DNA of 64,000 nt from Blumeriella jaapii. Taxonomy: Eukaryota; Ascomycota; Leotiomycetes; Helotiales; Drepanopezizaceae. The stretch's first letter is position 1. Every line of letters starts with the position of its first letter. The stretch lies in NCBI GenBank assembly GCA_009599575.1, contig VWND01000036.1, positions 1 to 64,000 on the forward strand, written 5' to 3'. The notes under the pieces are model-generated. The model saw only the letters and a list, made by a program, of their open reading frames with translations. It was not told where the DNA came from and searched no databases. Shown one piece after another: positions 42,375-55,400 of the stretch. The translations under genes and the position numbers were made by a program.

Positions 42375-45300
42375 TGTATTTAGCTATAATCACTTTACCT
42401 TTATTAGGATCAATAGTTTCCGGCTTTTTTGGTAGAAAAGTCGGCGTTAGCGGTGCTCAAGTAATTACATGTGCTAGTGTAATTGTAACAACTTTATTTG
42501 CCATCATGGGCTTTTTTGAAGCAGGTTTAAATAACATACCTGTCTCCATAAACCTTTTTAGATGAATAGATAGTGAATCACTTAATGTATTATGATGTTT
42601 CCATTTTGATAGTTTAACCGTTTCAATGTTAATACCTGTCTTAATGGTTAGTTCTTTAGTACATATTTACTCTATAGGGTATATGAGTCACGACCCTCAT
42701 AACCAAAGGTTTTTTAGTTATTTAAGTTTATTCACTTTTATGATGATTATACTTGTTACAGCAAATAACTTTTTGTTAATGTTTGTTGGATGAGAAGGTG
42801 TAGGAATTTGTTCATATCTTCTAGTAAGTTTCTGATTTACTAGAATAGCTGCAAATCAAAGTTCTATGTCAGCTTTTTTAACTAACAGAGTTGGTGATTG
42901 TTTTTTAACAATAGGTATGTTTGCTATACTGTGATCATTTGGTAACATTGATTACAGTACAGTATTCTCTTTAGCTCCCTTTGTTAATGATAATATCGTT
43001 ACAATTATTGGTATATGCTTATTAATTGGTGCAATGGCTAAAAGTTCTCAGGTTGGATTGCACGTTTGATTACCTATGGCTATGGAAGGTCCTACACCAG
43101 TTAGTGCATTGATACACGCAGCTACTATGGTTACTGCGGGTGTCTATTTATTAATGCGTACAAGTCCTTTAATAGAATACAGTTCAACGGTACTAATGTT
43201 ATGTTTATGATCAGGTGCTATAACTACTGTTTTTAGTAGTCTTATAGGTCTATTCCAACAAGATATAAAAAAAGTTATCGCTTATTCCACTATGAGTCAA
43301 TTGGCTCGAGAATATTTCTTGAAAATATTCAGGCATCAAACTATATGCGTAGAAATTATACACATAATCCATTCGCAGATAACCAAAGCTCTTAATTATT
43401 ATTATTATAATTATATTAATGTTAGTTTTTTTAATTCATTTTTCGCAATTTATATATTGCGACAGTACTTATTTAGATTAAACCCTATATTAATGTCCGT
43501 AAAATGGAAAGCTATTATTATAAGCAAGTTAGTAGGAATCTCAGAGGCCATACGTTTGATATTAATCTTTTGGAAGTTTATAGTAAATTTAAAACCCCCA
43601 ACATTTGTCTTAAAAATGCTTTTTTTCATCAAATATAGCTTAAATATATTCAATATTATCTGAATTTTTATATATTTTAATATTTTTTTTAATACTATAA
43701 GTCCCGTATTCTTATTAAATAAACTTCATAGTGCTTCTTGCAACATGAATACGAGTTCAAGCCAAATTAATACTTCTATAAATAACCTACAAAAAACTCC
43801 CAAACCCATGGATTTAAAATTTAAACAATGATTAGCCGGTTTATTGGATGGAGACGGTTATTTTATTTTAACTAAAAAAGGGTATGCTAGTTGTGAAATA
43901 ACTATGGATATGCGTGATAAAAAAGCTTTATTTGAAATTAAACAAAAATATGGTGGATCCATAAAATCTGTTTCAAATGCTAATGCAGTAAGATATAAAT
44001 TAAGACATAAAAAAGGTTTAATATTACTTCTAAATGATGTAAATGGGCACTTAAGAAATCCTACACGTTTATTGCAGATGAATAAATTATGTATTAAGTA
44101 CAATATAGAATTAGTATACCCTAAACCTCTGACATTTAATAATGGATGGTTAAGTGGATTTATAGATAGTGATGGTTCGGTTTACTTTAATGAAGCGTCA
44201 GGACAAGTATTTATAGGTATAACACAAAAAAATAAATATTTGTTAGATCCACTAATTAATATATATAGTGGTAGAATTGATATACTTAGTCCAAAAATTG
44301 ATGCATTTAAATATGTTGTTTACAGAAAGATAGAATTATTTAATTTAATAGACAATTATTTTAATATTTATCCTTTAAAAACCACTAAAATGCAGAGAAT
44401 TAATTTAATTAAAGAATTTTATAACTTAAGAGTGTCTAAAAATAATAAAGACATAAACAAATTAAAGGATTGAATTTCTTTTAAAGATAAATGAGAAAAA
44501 TTTCAAGATTAATAAAGAAATGGTCCAAATTATATTGTGTGTTTATTTAGTACTAACTTCCTTTGTGTAGTTAATGGTGCATATATTATATTCTTTTCAT
44601 ACACTATACATTTATATGCTGAAGTGTCGTCTTGCGAACACTTTGGTAAAAATGTACTAGAAATAGATTTAGTACCCACAGCATCTGTTGACATGGAAGG
44701 TAATGTTTATTTAGGTATAACTGATCTTAATGAAGCTTTTTATTTAAGATTACTTTATAGAAATAATCCAAATGTTTCCCTTAAACGGTTTAAAACTCAG
44801 GCGGGATTTTATATCTATGGTATATATCTAAATACACCCGTGAGGTTATCATCTTGTTATTAAGTAATTAATCAAGTATTATCAGATTCTACCTTTATAG
44901 AAATTATTTTCCATCACCTGATAGATTAAATTGATGAGAGCTTTATAAGACTAATCCTCATTTAAACCTCGTTACAGGGAATAGTATTGAATTAATTATT
45001 ATACCTAATGATTTTAATATATACAATATTAAAATTTTAGGTGAACTTAGTGATATATCCCCTCCAGGTATACTTAGAGATATATAATAAAAAACACAAT
45101 ATAAAAAAATACTCATATAATGAGTATTATAATTGCAATTAGGGATGATGGTGATAGCCGTGGGATTATCTTCATATAACTTAGCTTTATTTCATTTAGT
45201 TAATCATGCTTTTTATAAAGGGCTATTATTCTTAGGTGCAGGTGCAGTAATACACGCAGTAGCCGATAACCAAGATTTTAGAAAATATGGTGGACTAAGA

Positions 45301-46029
45301 CCATTCTTACCTTTAACATACTCTGTTATGTTAATTGCAAGTCTTAGTTTAGTCGCTTTCCCTTTTATGACGGGATTCTATAGTAAAGATTTGATTTTAG
45401 AGTCTGCTTATGGACAATTTTACTTTAGTAGTACAGTAGTCTATTTTATAGCTACTATTGGAGCTATGTTTACGACTTTATACTCTGTAAAAGTCTTATA
45501 CTTAACTTTCTTAACTAACCCTAACGGGCCAGTGGTTAATTATAAACATGCACACGAAGGTGATATATTTATGAGTTTACCTTTAATTATACTTGCTATA
45601 TTTTCTATATTCTTTGGTTATATAACTAAAGATATATTTATAGGTTTAGGTTCAGGATTCTTTGCGGATAATAGTTTATTTATTCATCCTACACATGAAA
45701 TTATGTTAGATACTGAATTTGCCGTTCCGACTTTCTTTAAATTATTACCTTTATTCTTTACTATTTCTTTGAGTATTTTAGCTATAATTCTTTCAGAATT
45801 CTTACCTAAAATTCTTGTGAGCTTTAAGTTTTCTAGATTAGGTTATAATATATTTGGTTTCTTTAACCAACGTTTCTTAATAGAATTGTTTTACAACAAG
45901 TACATTACGGGTCTTGTTTTAAAATTAGGAGGTCAAACCACTAAGGTTCTAGATAAAGGAAGTGTAGAGTTACTCGGACCATTTGGCTTAGGAAAAAGGT
46001 TTAATTCCTTTAAGTCGAAATATTACTAG
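42374..46029 (+). CDS. nad5: nad5, NADH dehydrogenase subunit 5 (one intron)
   Basis: Complex I antiporter-like subunit. Exon 1 42374-43303 ([19 protein letters not shown] ... [13 protein letters not shown]), exon 2 45142-46029 ([19 protein letters not shown] ...). Key region [20 protein letters not shown] is intact. Exon 2 stops at 46029 after SKYY, but the normal last membrane helix continues one frame over (TTYALYILIGFIFYIVIPSL), so a one-base indel near 46027 is likely. The intron is inserted at MSQL/GMM, a common site. Confidence 0.93.
43304..44512 (+). CDS. LAGLIDADG homing endonuclease in the nad5 intron
   Basis: Open and in frame with nad5 exon 1. After about 165 codons of core-overlapping sequence come [20 protein letters not shown] near 43829 and [17 protein letters not shown] near 44147. 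Stops at 44512. Intact; close to the nad1-intron enzyme ([19 protein letters not shown] versus [19 protein letters not shown]). Confidence 0.9.
44537..45088 (+). other. unknown ORF between the nad5-intron endonuclease and nad5 exon 2
   Basis: Not recognised. Open 44537-44863 ([60 protein letters not shown]) then continues in broken form towards 45088. Not a LAGLIDADG enzyme. As in cox1 introns 1 and 3 it sits directly upstream of the next exon. Confidence 0.4.
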
Positions 46030-46888
46030 TTTAGATACAGGTGTAATTACAACTTATGCTTTATATATTTTAATTGGTTTTATTTTTTATATAGTAATTC
46101 CGTCTTTAAATATATTTGACCATAGTTTACTTATATTAATATTACTATCATTATTCAGTATTGTAAATACTTCTAGCAATACTAAATATAATGCGAGTAT
46201 TAGAAGTGATTTATGGTCTATGATTGCTGGAGTAGAATTTATATCTAATGTGAGTTTTAGTAGTGATTTCGAGCCTACTCCCACAGAGTTAATATCTAAT
46301 GCGAGTCTTAGTTGTGATTTAGAGTCTACTCCAGTAGAGTTAACATCTAAGGCTAATTTTAGTTTTGATATCGGGTCTATGTTTGCTCCACTAGAGTTAA
46401 TATCTAAGGCTAATTTAGAACATCTTTATAGCCTTTTGCCTAGTTTAGATATGATTTTTTCAAGTTTAGCTTTATCACCGTCTAATATTTTTAACTTTAA
46501 TTTCTCTTCACTTGTATTATTTTCTATGATTATATCTGTATGTACAATTCTTGTCCTTTTCATGGCTATGTCAGATGCTCGAACCGTTCTTATATCAGGT
46601 GTAGAGGGACCTATACCGGTTTGTACTAGGGATAGTATATTAATGAAATTAAGGGCACAAAAGTGACATAATAGTCATAGACCTGCGGATCTTCGGTACG
46701 ATATTTACGGTCATTTTTATGCTCACACGGGTTTTATCCCTATTGAACGAGCTTATTTACGTCAATATGGTTCTAGGCTACATGGTTTCACTATGATGAA
46801 TAATCGTATTCGGGAGAGTAGTACACTTGAGATAGCCTATGCTTCTAATCGCTTGATGTGGGAGATTTACAAACAACCAAGGTACTAG
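46028..46888 (+). CDS. nad5 last helix plus unknown C-terminal tail ORF
   Basis: One frame over from exon 2, open for 286 codons (UGA as Trp at 46664). The first about 45 residues are the normal nad5 end. Then come three imperfect direct repeats of about 20 residues (core PTELISNASLSCDLEST) at about 46220-46410, a hydrophobic segment (LFSMIISVCTILVLFMAM) and a basic/aromatic domain (RADLRYDIYGHFYAHTG-like, ERAYLRQYGSRLHGFTMMNN) ending at 46888. The tail is not part of the family. Confidence 0.65.
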
Positions 46889-47183
46889 CTATGTATTTTA
46901 TCTTAAATGATAATTAATCTTGTGGCGGTTAAGTTATTTTAATCTTGATGTATATTATAATAAATAAAGCTTTATTAAAAATATACATGAGGGATATGCA
47001 CTTGATGGTTCGACTTTTTTTTTTAAGTATCGCAAGTTATCTAATGATATTAGGTTTAAATTTCATAGGTTTTGCTTATTTATTAGTATATCTTGGTGTG
47101 GTGTCTATGGCATTATTACATTGATATATAATAATTCGCGTTATAATAGTGAAAGAATACTTATAGTATTCTTCATATTATAA
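46889..47183 (+). other. spacer with a tRNA-like 5' half
   Basis: GGGATATGCACTTGATGGTTC near 46991 resembles the 5' half of the Gln tRNA and its relics. No complete gene seen. Confidence 0.5.
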
Positions 47184-47255
47184 GGGTTAGTCTGCTAATT
47201 GGTAAGCAACTTTCTTGTCAAGAAAGTCGATGTCGGTTCGAACCCGACTTAGCCC
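47184..47255 (+). tRNA. trnD: tRNA-Asp(GUC)
   Basis: Acceptor GGGTTAG/TTAGCCC, perfect anticodon stem CTTTC/GAAAG with loop TTGTCAA, T stem GTCGG/CCGAC. Normally in the K-G-D-S-W group upstream of rnl, here relocated. Confidence 0.92.
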
Positions 47256-47307
47256 GTGGATTTATAATATCCATAAAGGTAACGATATCGTATATTATTC
47301 TTTTTGT

Positions 47308-47379
47308 TTATTTAATTTGAGCTCTACATAACTGCGTAAGGCCTGAAAAATTCATAAGCCATTAATGTTTATAAACCCC
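47308..47379 (+). repeat. 75-nt dispersed element, copy B
   Basis: The most diverged of the three copies (AATTTGAGCTCTACATAACT, GCGTAAGGCC). See copy A at 13491. Confidence 0.65.
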
Positions 47380-47564
47380 TGTATTATATAATTTGTATTT
47401 GAAATTTATAATAAATTATTTAATAAAGTATTCTAATTCTATTTAGTGTTATTATGAATTAAACTAAATAATTCCACAATATTATTCATAATGAGTTTTT
47501 TTTTTTTACCACTTGCCCTTTTTATTAAAATATTAGTTTTATTTACAGTAAAATCCTCAAGACC

Positions 47565-47640
47565 TCATCTCTTAGGTCTTTTAAAATAATTTATTGCTTA
47601 GCACTTGGTTAGCACTTGCTTAGTACTTGTTTCGTAGAAA
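47565..47640 (+). repeat. dispersed element 2, copy 2
   Basis: Partner of 39513-39593, with TTAGCACTTG repeated three times in slightly varied form. Confidence 0.55.
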
Positions 47641-47832
47641 CAAGAAGTCAAAAGGTTTTACTTAGTAGAAAATGCCAAAATCCAAATTTATTTTATTTTA
47701 CTTGTGATAACTGAGGTGAGAGGGTTTCATTTTATTAAGACGTAATACTGAAATGTTTTTTAATTTGAATAAAAAAAAAGCATTGCTCGTTTTATTAGAA
47801 AAGGAAGTATAACGTAAAAAAAACACATTCTT

Positions 47833-47908
47833 TTTTTTATTTAACGTGAGCTATACATAACTGCGTAAGTCGTGAAAATTTCATAATCCATTAATATTTA
47901 TTAACCCC
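47833..47908 (+). repeat. 75-nt dispersed element, copy C
   Basis: Close to copy A at 13491. Followed by a small CCCCTATATTTTAGGGG hairpin. Confidence 0.7.
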
Positions 47909-48126
47909 TATATTTTAGGGGTTTGTAATATGTATATTATCTGAGGATTAATTAGTAGGGATTAAACAATAAGATTTAATCCCTTCCTCCTTACAGTTAT
48001 TATTAACTAAACTGTTTAGTTAATAATATTATTAAGTTTAAATAAACTACTATAGTACAAACATTGGTATTACATTTGCCTTTATAACTTATAGATAAAA
48101 CACAAAACCCTAAAAAAAAAGTTCAC

Positions 48127-48514
48127 ATGGAGAATTTTTAATATTCACCCTTTATTAAAGTTAGTTAACTCCTACACAATTTATTCACCACAACCTTCTA
48201 ATCTAAGTTATTTATGAAATTTGGGTTCTTTATATACATCTTATCTATCTTACGTTTCTTATAACTTAGGATTTTTTACATATATACTTAGTTTATATTT
48301 GGGTTTATTTATATACATAGACTTAACAATATTTGGTTTTAATTACATTATTGTTGGTATTGCTATAGCTATTATTACCTTTAGCTTGGCGTATCCATTA
48401 AATAAAAACCCAAATTTAACCTTGAGTATATATACTAATAATTTAAGTTTATTTATATGCGTTAATGTTTTAACGTTGTTGTCTGGACTGCGGGTTTTGG
48501 CAGTTTTTTTATAA
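48127..48514 (+). pseudogene. cob 5'-end copy fused to an unknown membrane ORF
   Basis: The leader and first about 35 codons of cob are duplicated here: [20 protein letters not shown] then SYLWNLGSL, matching the true start at 49500, including the upstream AAAAAGTTCA. The start codon region is out of frame. After GSL the frame runs into an unrelated hydrophobic sequence (YIIVGIAIAIITFSLAYPL) and stops at 48514. So a cob 5' end is joined to a foreign membrane segment. Confidence 0.75.
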
Positions 48515-48614
48515 ATTTGATCTAAATATATTAGATTATAACCAGACTGTATATAGTATTAGATATTTTGTTTTTATTTGTGTTGTAACATTATATTTAT
48601 ATAGGTTATACACA

Positions 48615-49209
48615 ATGCCTTGAACTTATGATGACTTCATAGTATACGCTCTGAATTTAAGTTTCCTATCTCTTACTTTATCCGTATTTAGTTTTATTTT
48701 TGCGTCTTTCATAAATGCTGAAGTTTATAATTTAAATATGGATGGAAACAACCCTAACCATAATGGGAAGGGGGGGGGGGGGTAACAACTCTCCAAATAA
48801 CAACCCTCATAATAATGGGGGTTTCGATCTACAAGAAAATAGGCGTAACCGCCCTGGAGGTATTGGGAATTACGACCCTCAAGATGTAGTAGGAAATAAC
48901 AACCTTAGATCTTCTATTTTAAATAAAGGACAATTCCGACGTAACCATTGTTAAACTGCCTTCTGAAAAAAAAATGCGTTTGAAGAGCAAGGTAGAGGAG
49001 AATTTAATTTTACAGATTTAGAAAAATAATTTATGGTGGTTAAAGGTCGAGCAGCTATGATAGGTGGACGTGATGTGGTGATTATGGATGGTAGATTGTA
49101 TAAAGGTACTATTACTGATACACCATATTATGGTAAAAAAAACCTTTATAAATAAATTTCTAACACAATAGCCGTAACACGGGATATTGCTCGTGGAGTT
49201 AATAGATAA
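48615..49209 (+). pseudogene. membrane-anchored Asn/Gly-rich ORF, broken
   Basis: Not recognised. ATG 48615; a hydrophobic segment (LSFLSLTLSVFSFIFASFI), then NMDGNNPNHNGK and a G13 run near 48770-48782 where the frame changes to NNSPNNNPHNNGGFD ... stop 48957. The same frame family continues with a conserved-looking C-terminal piece (VVKGRAAMIGGRDVVIMDGR) interrupted by TAA codons, ending at 49209. Same architecture (anchor, Asn/Gly linker, charged domain) as 12237 and 1372. Confidence 0.5.
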
Positions 49210-49499
49210 ATATATTATTAACTTTTATCTCAGTTTAAACGGTAATATAATACGAGAATAGTATTGTATATTATACTTTTCAAGCTTTATATTTTAGTCT
49301 AATTAGTAATGCGAATGCACCCTTTAAGGGGTCTAGTTTAGACATTAAGTATTTTACTTAATGTCTAAAATATTAAATAGTTAACTTTAACTACTAGAGT
49401 ATACACAGGGAAATATATATTTATGCTAACATAAATAATTATTAATAAGCCTTTTTAACTTCTAGATTAAAATACAAAACCGTAAAAAAAAAGTTCAAA

Positions 49500-52400
49500 A
49501 TGAGAATATTTAAGAGTCACCCTTTATTAAAGTTAGTTAATTCCTATATAATCGATTCACCACAACCATCTAATCTAAGTTATATATGAAATGTGGGTTC
49601 TTTATTAGCCTTTTGTTTAGCAATACAAATAGTAACGGGAGTTACTTTAGCTATGCACGTGCGCTGTGGTAACAGCTGAATGTCGTGTGATAACTTCACA
49701 TTCGTTCCTTCAACTGCGAATAGATCATCTGGGTTAGGTATTGTGGAAAGCTCAATGCTGAACTTAGCATCCCAGCCAAAAGCGATGAGTTGTGGTAATC
49801 CGATATCTGGAACTGTCGCAAGATCTTTCTCCTATGGTGAGACTCTTACTAGTCAAACAATAATAACCACTGTCCTCAAGCTATGGGAATCACTCGTCGG
49901 TAACAGGTGAATTATACTTTTAGAAGTTTTTAATGCATGAACTTCTATAGAGGGAAGGTATACAGATTGTTCAAGAAGAACAAGTAAGGTTATGGGTGTT
50001 GCACCTAAGGGAGAAGTACGAACATTGACGCTGAACACAGGATTGCCTAAGGGAAGTAATTCCTACTGGCAACGGAACAACTATAGTACCTGATCAGGTC
50101 CCAAAAGACCTGAATACGATTTGGGTAATGCCAAAGGAAAGGAAAGAGTTGTAGCTTCGTTATTATCTAGCAAGACCTACGTCTCCGGAGGAGATACGGA
50201 AGAAAAATCCCACGTAGCCTCTAAGCTGAATAAACTTTCAGTTAGATCAAATTTATATCCAAATCAAAAGATAGACCGTGAACTTTATAGCTTCGTGTGT
50301 AAACCTGAGATGCTTATATATGCATATGAAAACATAAAGAGTAAACCTGGTAACATGACTCCAGGTGTAACCCCGGAAACTTTAGATGGTATATCTAAAA
50401 GTCACATCGAATCACTCTCTCAATCATTGAAAGATGAAAGCTTTGCTTTTAGACCGTCTAGAAGAATCCAGATTCCTAAAGCTTCTGGAGGTACTAGATA
50501 CCTATCTGTGGCATCTCCAATGGACAAAATAGTGCAGGAAGCCATGAGATTAGTGTTGGAATCTATTTATGAACCTCTGTTTAAAGATTGCTCTCATGGT
50601 TTCAGACCCGATAAAGGATGTCACACTGCGTTACAACAAGCAAGTCGAGAACTTCAACCTGCTCAATGAGTGATAGAAGGTGAGTTGGGAAAATTCTTCG
50701 ATTCTATATCACATCTGAGACTCATGCAAATGATCGAGGATAAAATAACGGATAGAAGATTCACTAAGCTAATCCATAAAGCTCTCAAAGCAGGTTATTT
50801 CGAATTTAAAGTATATAAATCTAACATAATGGCTACTCCTCAAGGATCGATTGTAAGTCCTATCTTAGCAAATATTTTCTTACACCAAATGGACGAGTTC
50901 ATATTGTCTCTCAAAGAGTCCTTCGATAAAGGAAATAGAGCTACCCGTACGAAAGAAAGTAGATATTACGAATATCATATGGTTAAAGCTAGAAAGGATA
51001 ACCATAAAAAGGTTATGCGTGAATTCACGGGAAAAAGATACCAAACCCCTTCAATCGAGTTCGGATCAGAGGAATTTAAAAGATTAATTTATGTTAGATA
51101 TGCTGACGACTGAATAGTTGGAATCCGGGGAACAAGAATAGAGGCTTTAGAAATTCTAAATAAGATAAAAGGGTTCTGTGAGTCTATAGACTTAAATCTA
51201 AGCGAAACTCACACAAAACTCACTAATCTTAGTACAAATCCAGTATTATTTCTTGGTACTCAGATATCTAGATCTCGTCAAGTAAGTTTTAGTAGAATGG
51301 GAGTAAATAGATGGCAAAGACGTAATAGATTAGGAATTCGTACCGAAGCTCCGATGAGTATAATAAGAGATAAACTCGCTACTGCAAGTTTTATGAAACA
51401 AGGAAAATCCGCTCCGAAATTCCTGTGATTACATCAAGAGCACGATCAAATTATCCTATTATACAACTCAGTTATAAGAGGTTTCCTAAATTATTATAGC
51501 TTTGCTCACAATTACGGTAGAGTCGCCCGTTACGTAGAATATATCTTGAAACAATCATGTGCAAAGTTACTGGCTACAAAATTCAGTCTAGGAACCATGG
51601 CTCAAGTTTATAAAAGCTTTGGTGGTAACTTAAAAGGCCCTAAAGGTAAAACACTATTTAAACCAAGCTATAAAATTACTCTAAATTTTCTTACAGGTAC
51701 TTCTACAGTAGTGGCAGCTCTCAATCAATATAAATCTCCCACGAGGCGGGATAATTTCAAATGTAGTGTTTGTGATTCAGACTACTGAGTAGAAATGCCG
51801 CATATTCGTGTAATGAAACTGAAAGATTTAAACCCTAAATTATCATACACGGATAGACAAATCGTGACAATCAACCGTAAAAGAATCCCACTATGTAGAA
51901 AATGCCATATGATGAAACACAGAAACCCCCGAAACAACTTTTGATAAATAATATAATACACGAACTACACTGCAAGGATTAATGAAGTGGAGAGCCGTAT
52001 GAGGGGAAACTTTCACGTACGGTTCGGGAAAGGGATAATATTTTACCCTAAGGTAAATATAAAACCTAGTTCACTTTGACGCTTTAAATATAATCAACCA
52101 TTACAACATACCTTATAATATGACCATATCTTCGGCTTTTACCTGTCATAAATTTTCGCAAAACCCATGCATAACTTCAACATAAATAAACCTCATTTTT
52201 GCACTAGTTCAAGAGTAAACTCTTTCACAGATTGACCACATATTACATCTATTATTCATCAGATTAGTCAGAGAGAAGAACGCCAAAATCTGTGAGAGTG
52301 TGATTATTCTCTCTTAACTAGTTCGATACTAGCTTATTACTTTCATCGTACACAAGATACTACCTGACTTGTTGTCCCCGAGTATAATCATCACGATTAT

Positions 52401-55400
52401 ACTATATTTTTATGATCTGATCTAGTTGGCAGTTACGATAACATGATCCATGCTGTTGTAGAAGTTAACTGTAAGACAGGGGCCAGCTTAAATAAGTTAT
52501 TAGAGGTAATGTGAAATCCCGCAGATCTCGCGAAAAATAATTCAGGTCGTTTGTGGGCTATGGGGGAAAAAGGCCTAGAGATATGTTTTTCAGATTGGAT
52601 ATAGATAAGTTTAATAACCAAGTAGCGGATAATTTTACTAATTTCGAGCCCTTAAACTTGAGCGGATTAAACGAAGCACCGTTAAATGAGCTAGGGGTAA
52701 AATATCTACATTGCGATAACCATGGTTTTGCGAGAATAGCTCTTTTAAATTGAAGATTAGATAACCCTAGACACTGACCTTATATAAATCGGATGTTCGA
52801 ATATATTAAGACTATCGAAGGTTAAATAAAATCCTAGGTTAGAGGGAAGGTAGAATGAAGGGACGGGTTGATGTACAAAAGCAGATAATTAATGCACTAG
52901 TTTTAACTATAATTTAATATGGGTTTATTATTCTAGTTCACTACAACCCAAGTATATTAGAAGCGTTCAATTCCATTGAACACATAATGCGTGATGTAAA
53001 TAACGGATGATTAATACGTTACTTACATAGTAACACCGCATCTGCCTTCTTTTTCCTTGTGTACTTACACATAGGTAAAGGTTTATATTATGGGTCATAC
53101 AGAGCACCTAGAACATTAGTATGAACTATAGGTACATTCATATTCATATTAATGATCGTTACGGCATTCTTGGGTTTGTTACATAGCCCAACATGGTTTA
53201 AGTTTAAATCCATCTTATTATATAACCAAAACCATAATAACCATAATAACAACCATAATATGCAAAACCATAATAACAACTATAATAAGTACATATATTA
53301 TGCATCTAAAGTCCCCCCAAAATCTCTCTAAGTACTAGAAATTACTCAGTTATACCTTCAAGTCAAAATATGAGTGAAGAATTGGCTAATTTCATGAAGA
53401 TAAAAACCCCATATCTAGCCTATGTTTATATATGAAGATTTTCACATGCAGAGCGTTAATAACAATGTATTAAACGATACACGATATCTTTCGGAGATTT
53501 ATCTAATTTTAAAGAAATTTACGGGTGATTTCTACATTGGCTCAGCTAGTACGGGTAAATTTAATAGTAGATTCCAAAATCATCTTTGGAAATTTAATGG
53601 TAGTAAAGTTGTGAAAAATGCCGTCAAAAAGTCTAAAATACATGAATTTGCTTCTTTTTTATCTTAGAGCTATTTCCCGAAAGGGTTACTAAAACAAATA
53701 ATAAGGAATGGCTAGATTTGGAAGACTTTTATTTGAAATCTTTATTACCTAATTATAATATATTAACTGAAGCTGGATCATCTTTTGGTTACAAACATTC
53801 TGAAGTAAGTAGAATAAAAATGAAGTCTAATTACAGTCAAGAGGGTAGAATGACTATAGCTAATTTGAATAAAGGTAAAAGCTTTTCACCTGAAACTATA
53901 GAAGCCATGAAAAAAGCGGCATTAAATAGAACAAAACCTGTATACTCTAATGAAGCTCTTTCTAATATGAAAAAGAAATCTAAGGCTATAGTTGTTTACA
54001 ATCTTGATTATACAGTGTTTGGTGAATTTCCTAGTATAACTGAAGCCTCTAAGTTTATGGGTTGTGATCACAAAACCCTCCGACGAGCTTTAAGTAGAAG
54101 AGTAAATATATTAAGAAGGCGTTGAATAGTGAGATTTCTGGAGATATTTGTAATTAAAGTTTGTTTGTGGTTAAATTTGTTTAAAAGTTTGTTAAAGTTA
54201 TCTAAAACATAATTTCTTGTGTGTTTACAGGTTGTGTATAGACTTATTAAATTTAAGTTATAGTCCCACATATATACATTTTTCATGCAATCTATAAAGA
54301 AAAATGCAAAATAAGGTGGAATAGCCCGACAGGGATATTGAAGAAACCTGGGTTTCTTTGGCAATGTTAGTGATATACGATCAAAGAATAATTATTTTTT
54401 CTTATATAGAATAAGGACAAACTATATATATTTATAAAAATAATATATTAGAGATCGTCGGTTATTTATATTATCGCGACAGACTGGATCACTGATGGGT
54501 ATCTGAAATGATGCTTAATGTACAGTCGGAACTTTTAGTTATAAATTTAACTAATAGGATATACAAAGTCAAAGTTATCCTAGCTTATTATAAATACCCT
54601 TTTTATTTATAATAAGTAAGTATGTATGTTTTACCTTACGGACAAATGTCTTTATGAGGTATCTTTATGCCTGAAATGTGTGATATTTATTTGTGGGATT
54701 TAATTTGTAAAGGACCTTCAAATAGTGAAGGCAAAAGTCGTACCCCTATATATACCGAAGAGATAACCCCCCAAAAAGAGATTCAAATTTCACAGAAGAA
54801 GAGAAAGATGCCGAAAGGTTCGCAGATGCAGATGACGATTCTGTATATGATAAACCTGATGAAGCTATTAATAAAAGTACGGGTTGAGATCCTAAAGGAG
54901 GTGATTCCACGTATATTCCTAGTGTTAAACGTGTCGATAAAAGAGACCCTAAAAGTGTCGATGCAGAAACTGCCTCACAAACGGGTACTATTGATGATAA
55001 AACGCACAGAGGTATGTTAGGTAATTTAATTGTGCGTAATCCTTCTAAAAAGACGATAGATTCCTCAGAAAGTGAGGTAAAGGCTGACCCCTCTGCCTCT
55101 AATGGGGACTGAAGAGATTTCTTGAAATTATCTAAGTGTTTTTTAATTAAAAATTATGAAATAATAAGTAGACTTAGAGGTATACACAGAATGGGTCCAC
55201 ATAATAAAGAAGTTTTTTCGGTTATATGGGGATCTCTACTAGGAGATGGCCATGCAGATAATAGGGTGAATGGAGTAGGAACTTGGATAACTTTTTATCC
55301 ACAAGCTGTTCATGTTGAGTATCTTTTATATTTGCACAAGTTTTTATCTGATTTAGGTTATTGTAACCCTATGATACCTGTTATAACTAAAAGATTAGGT

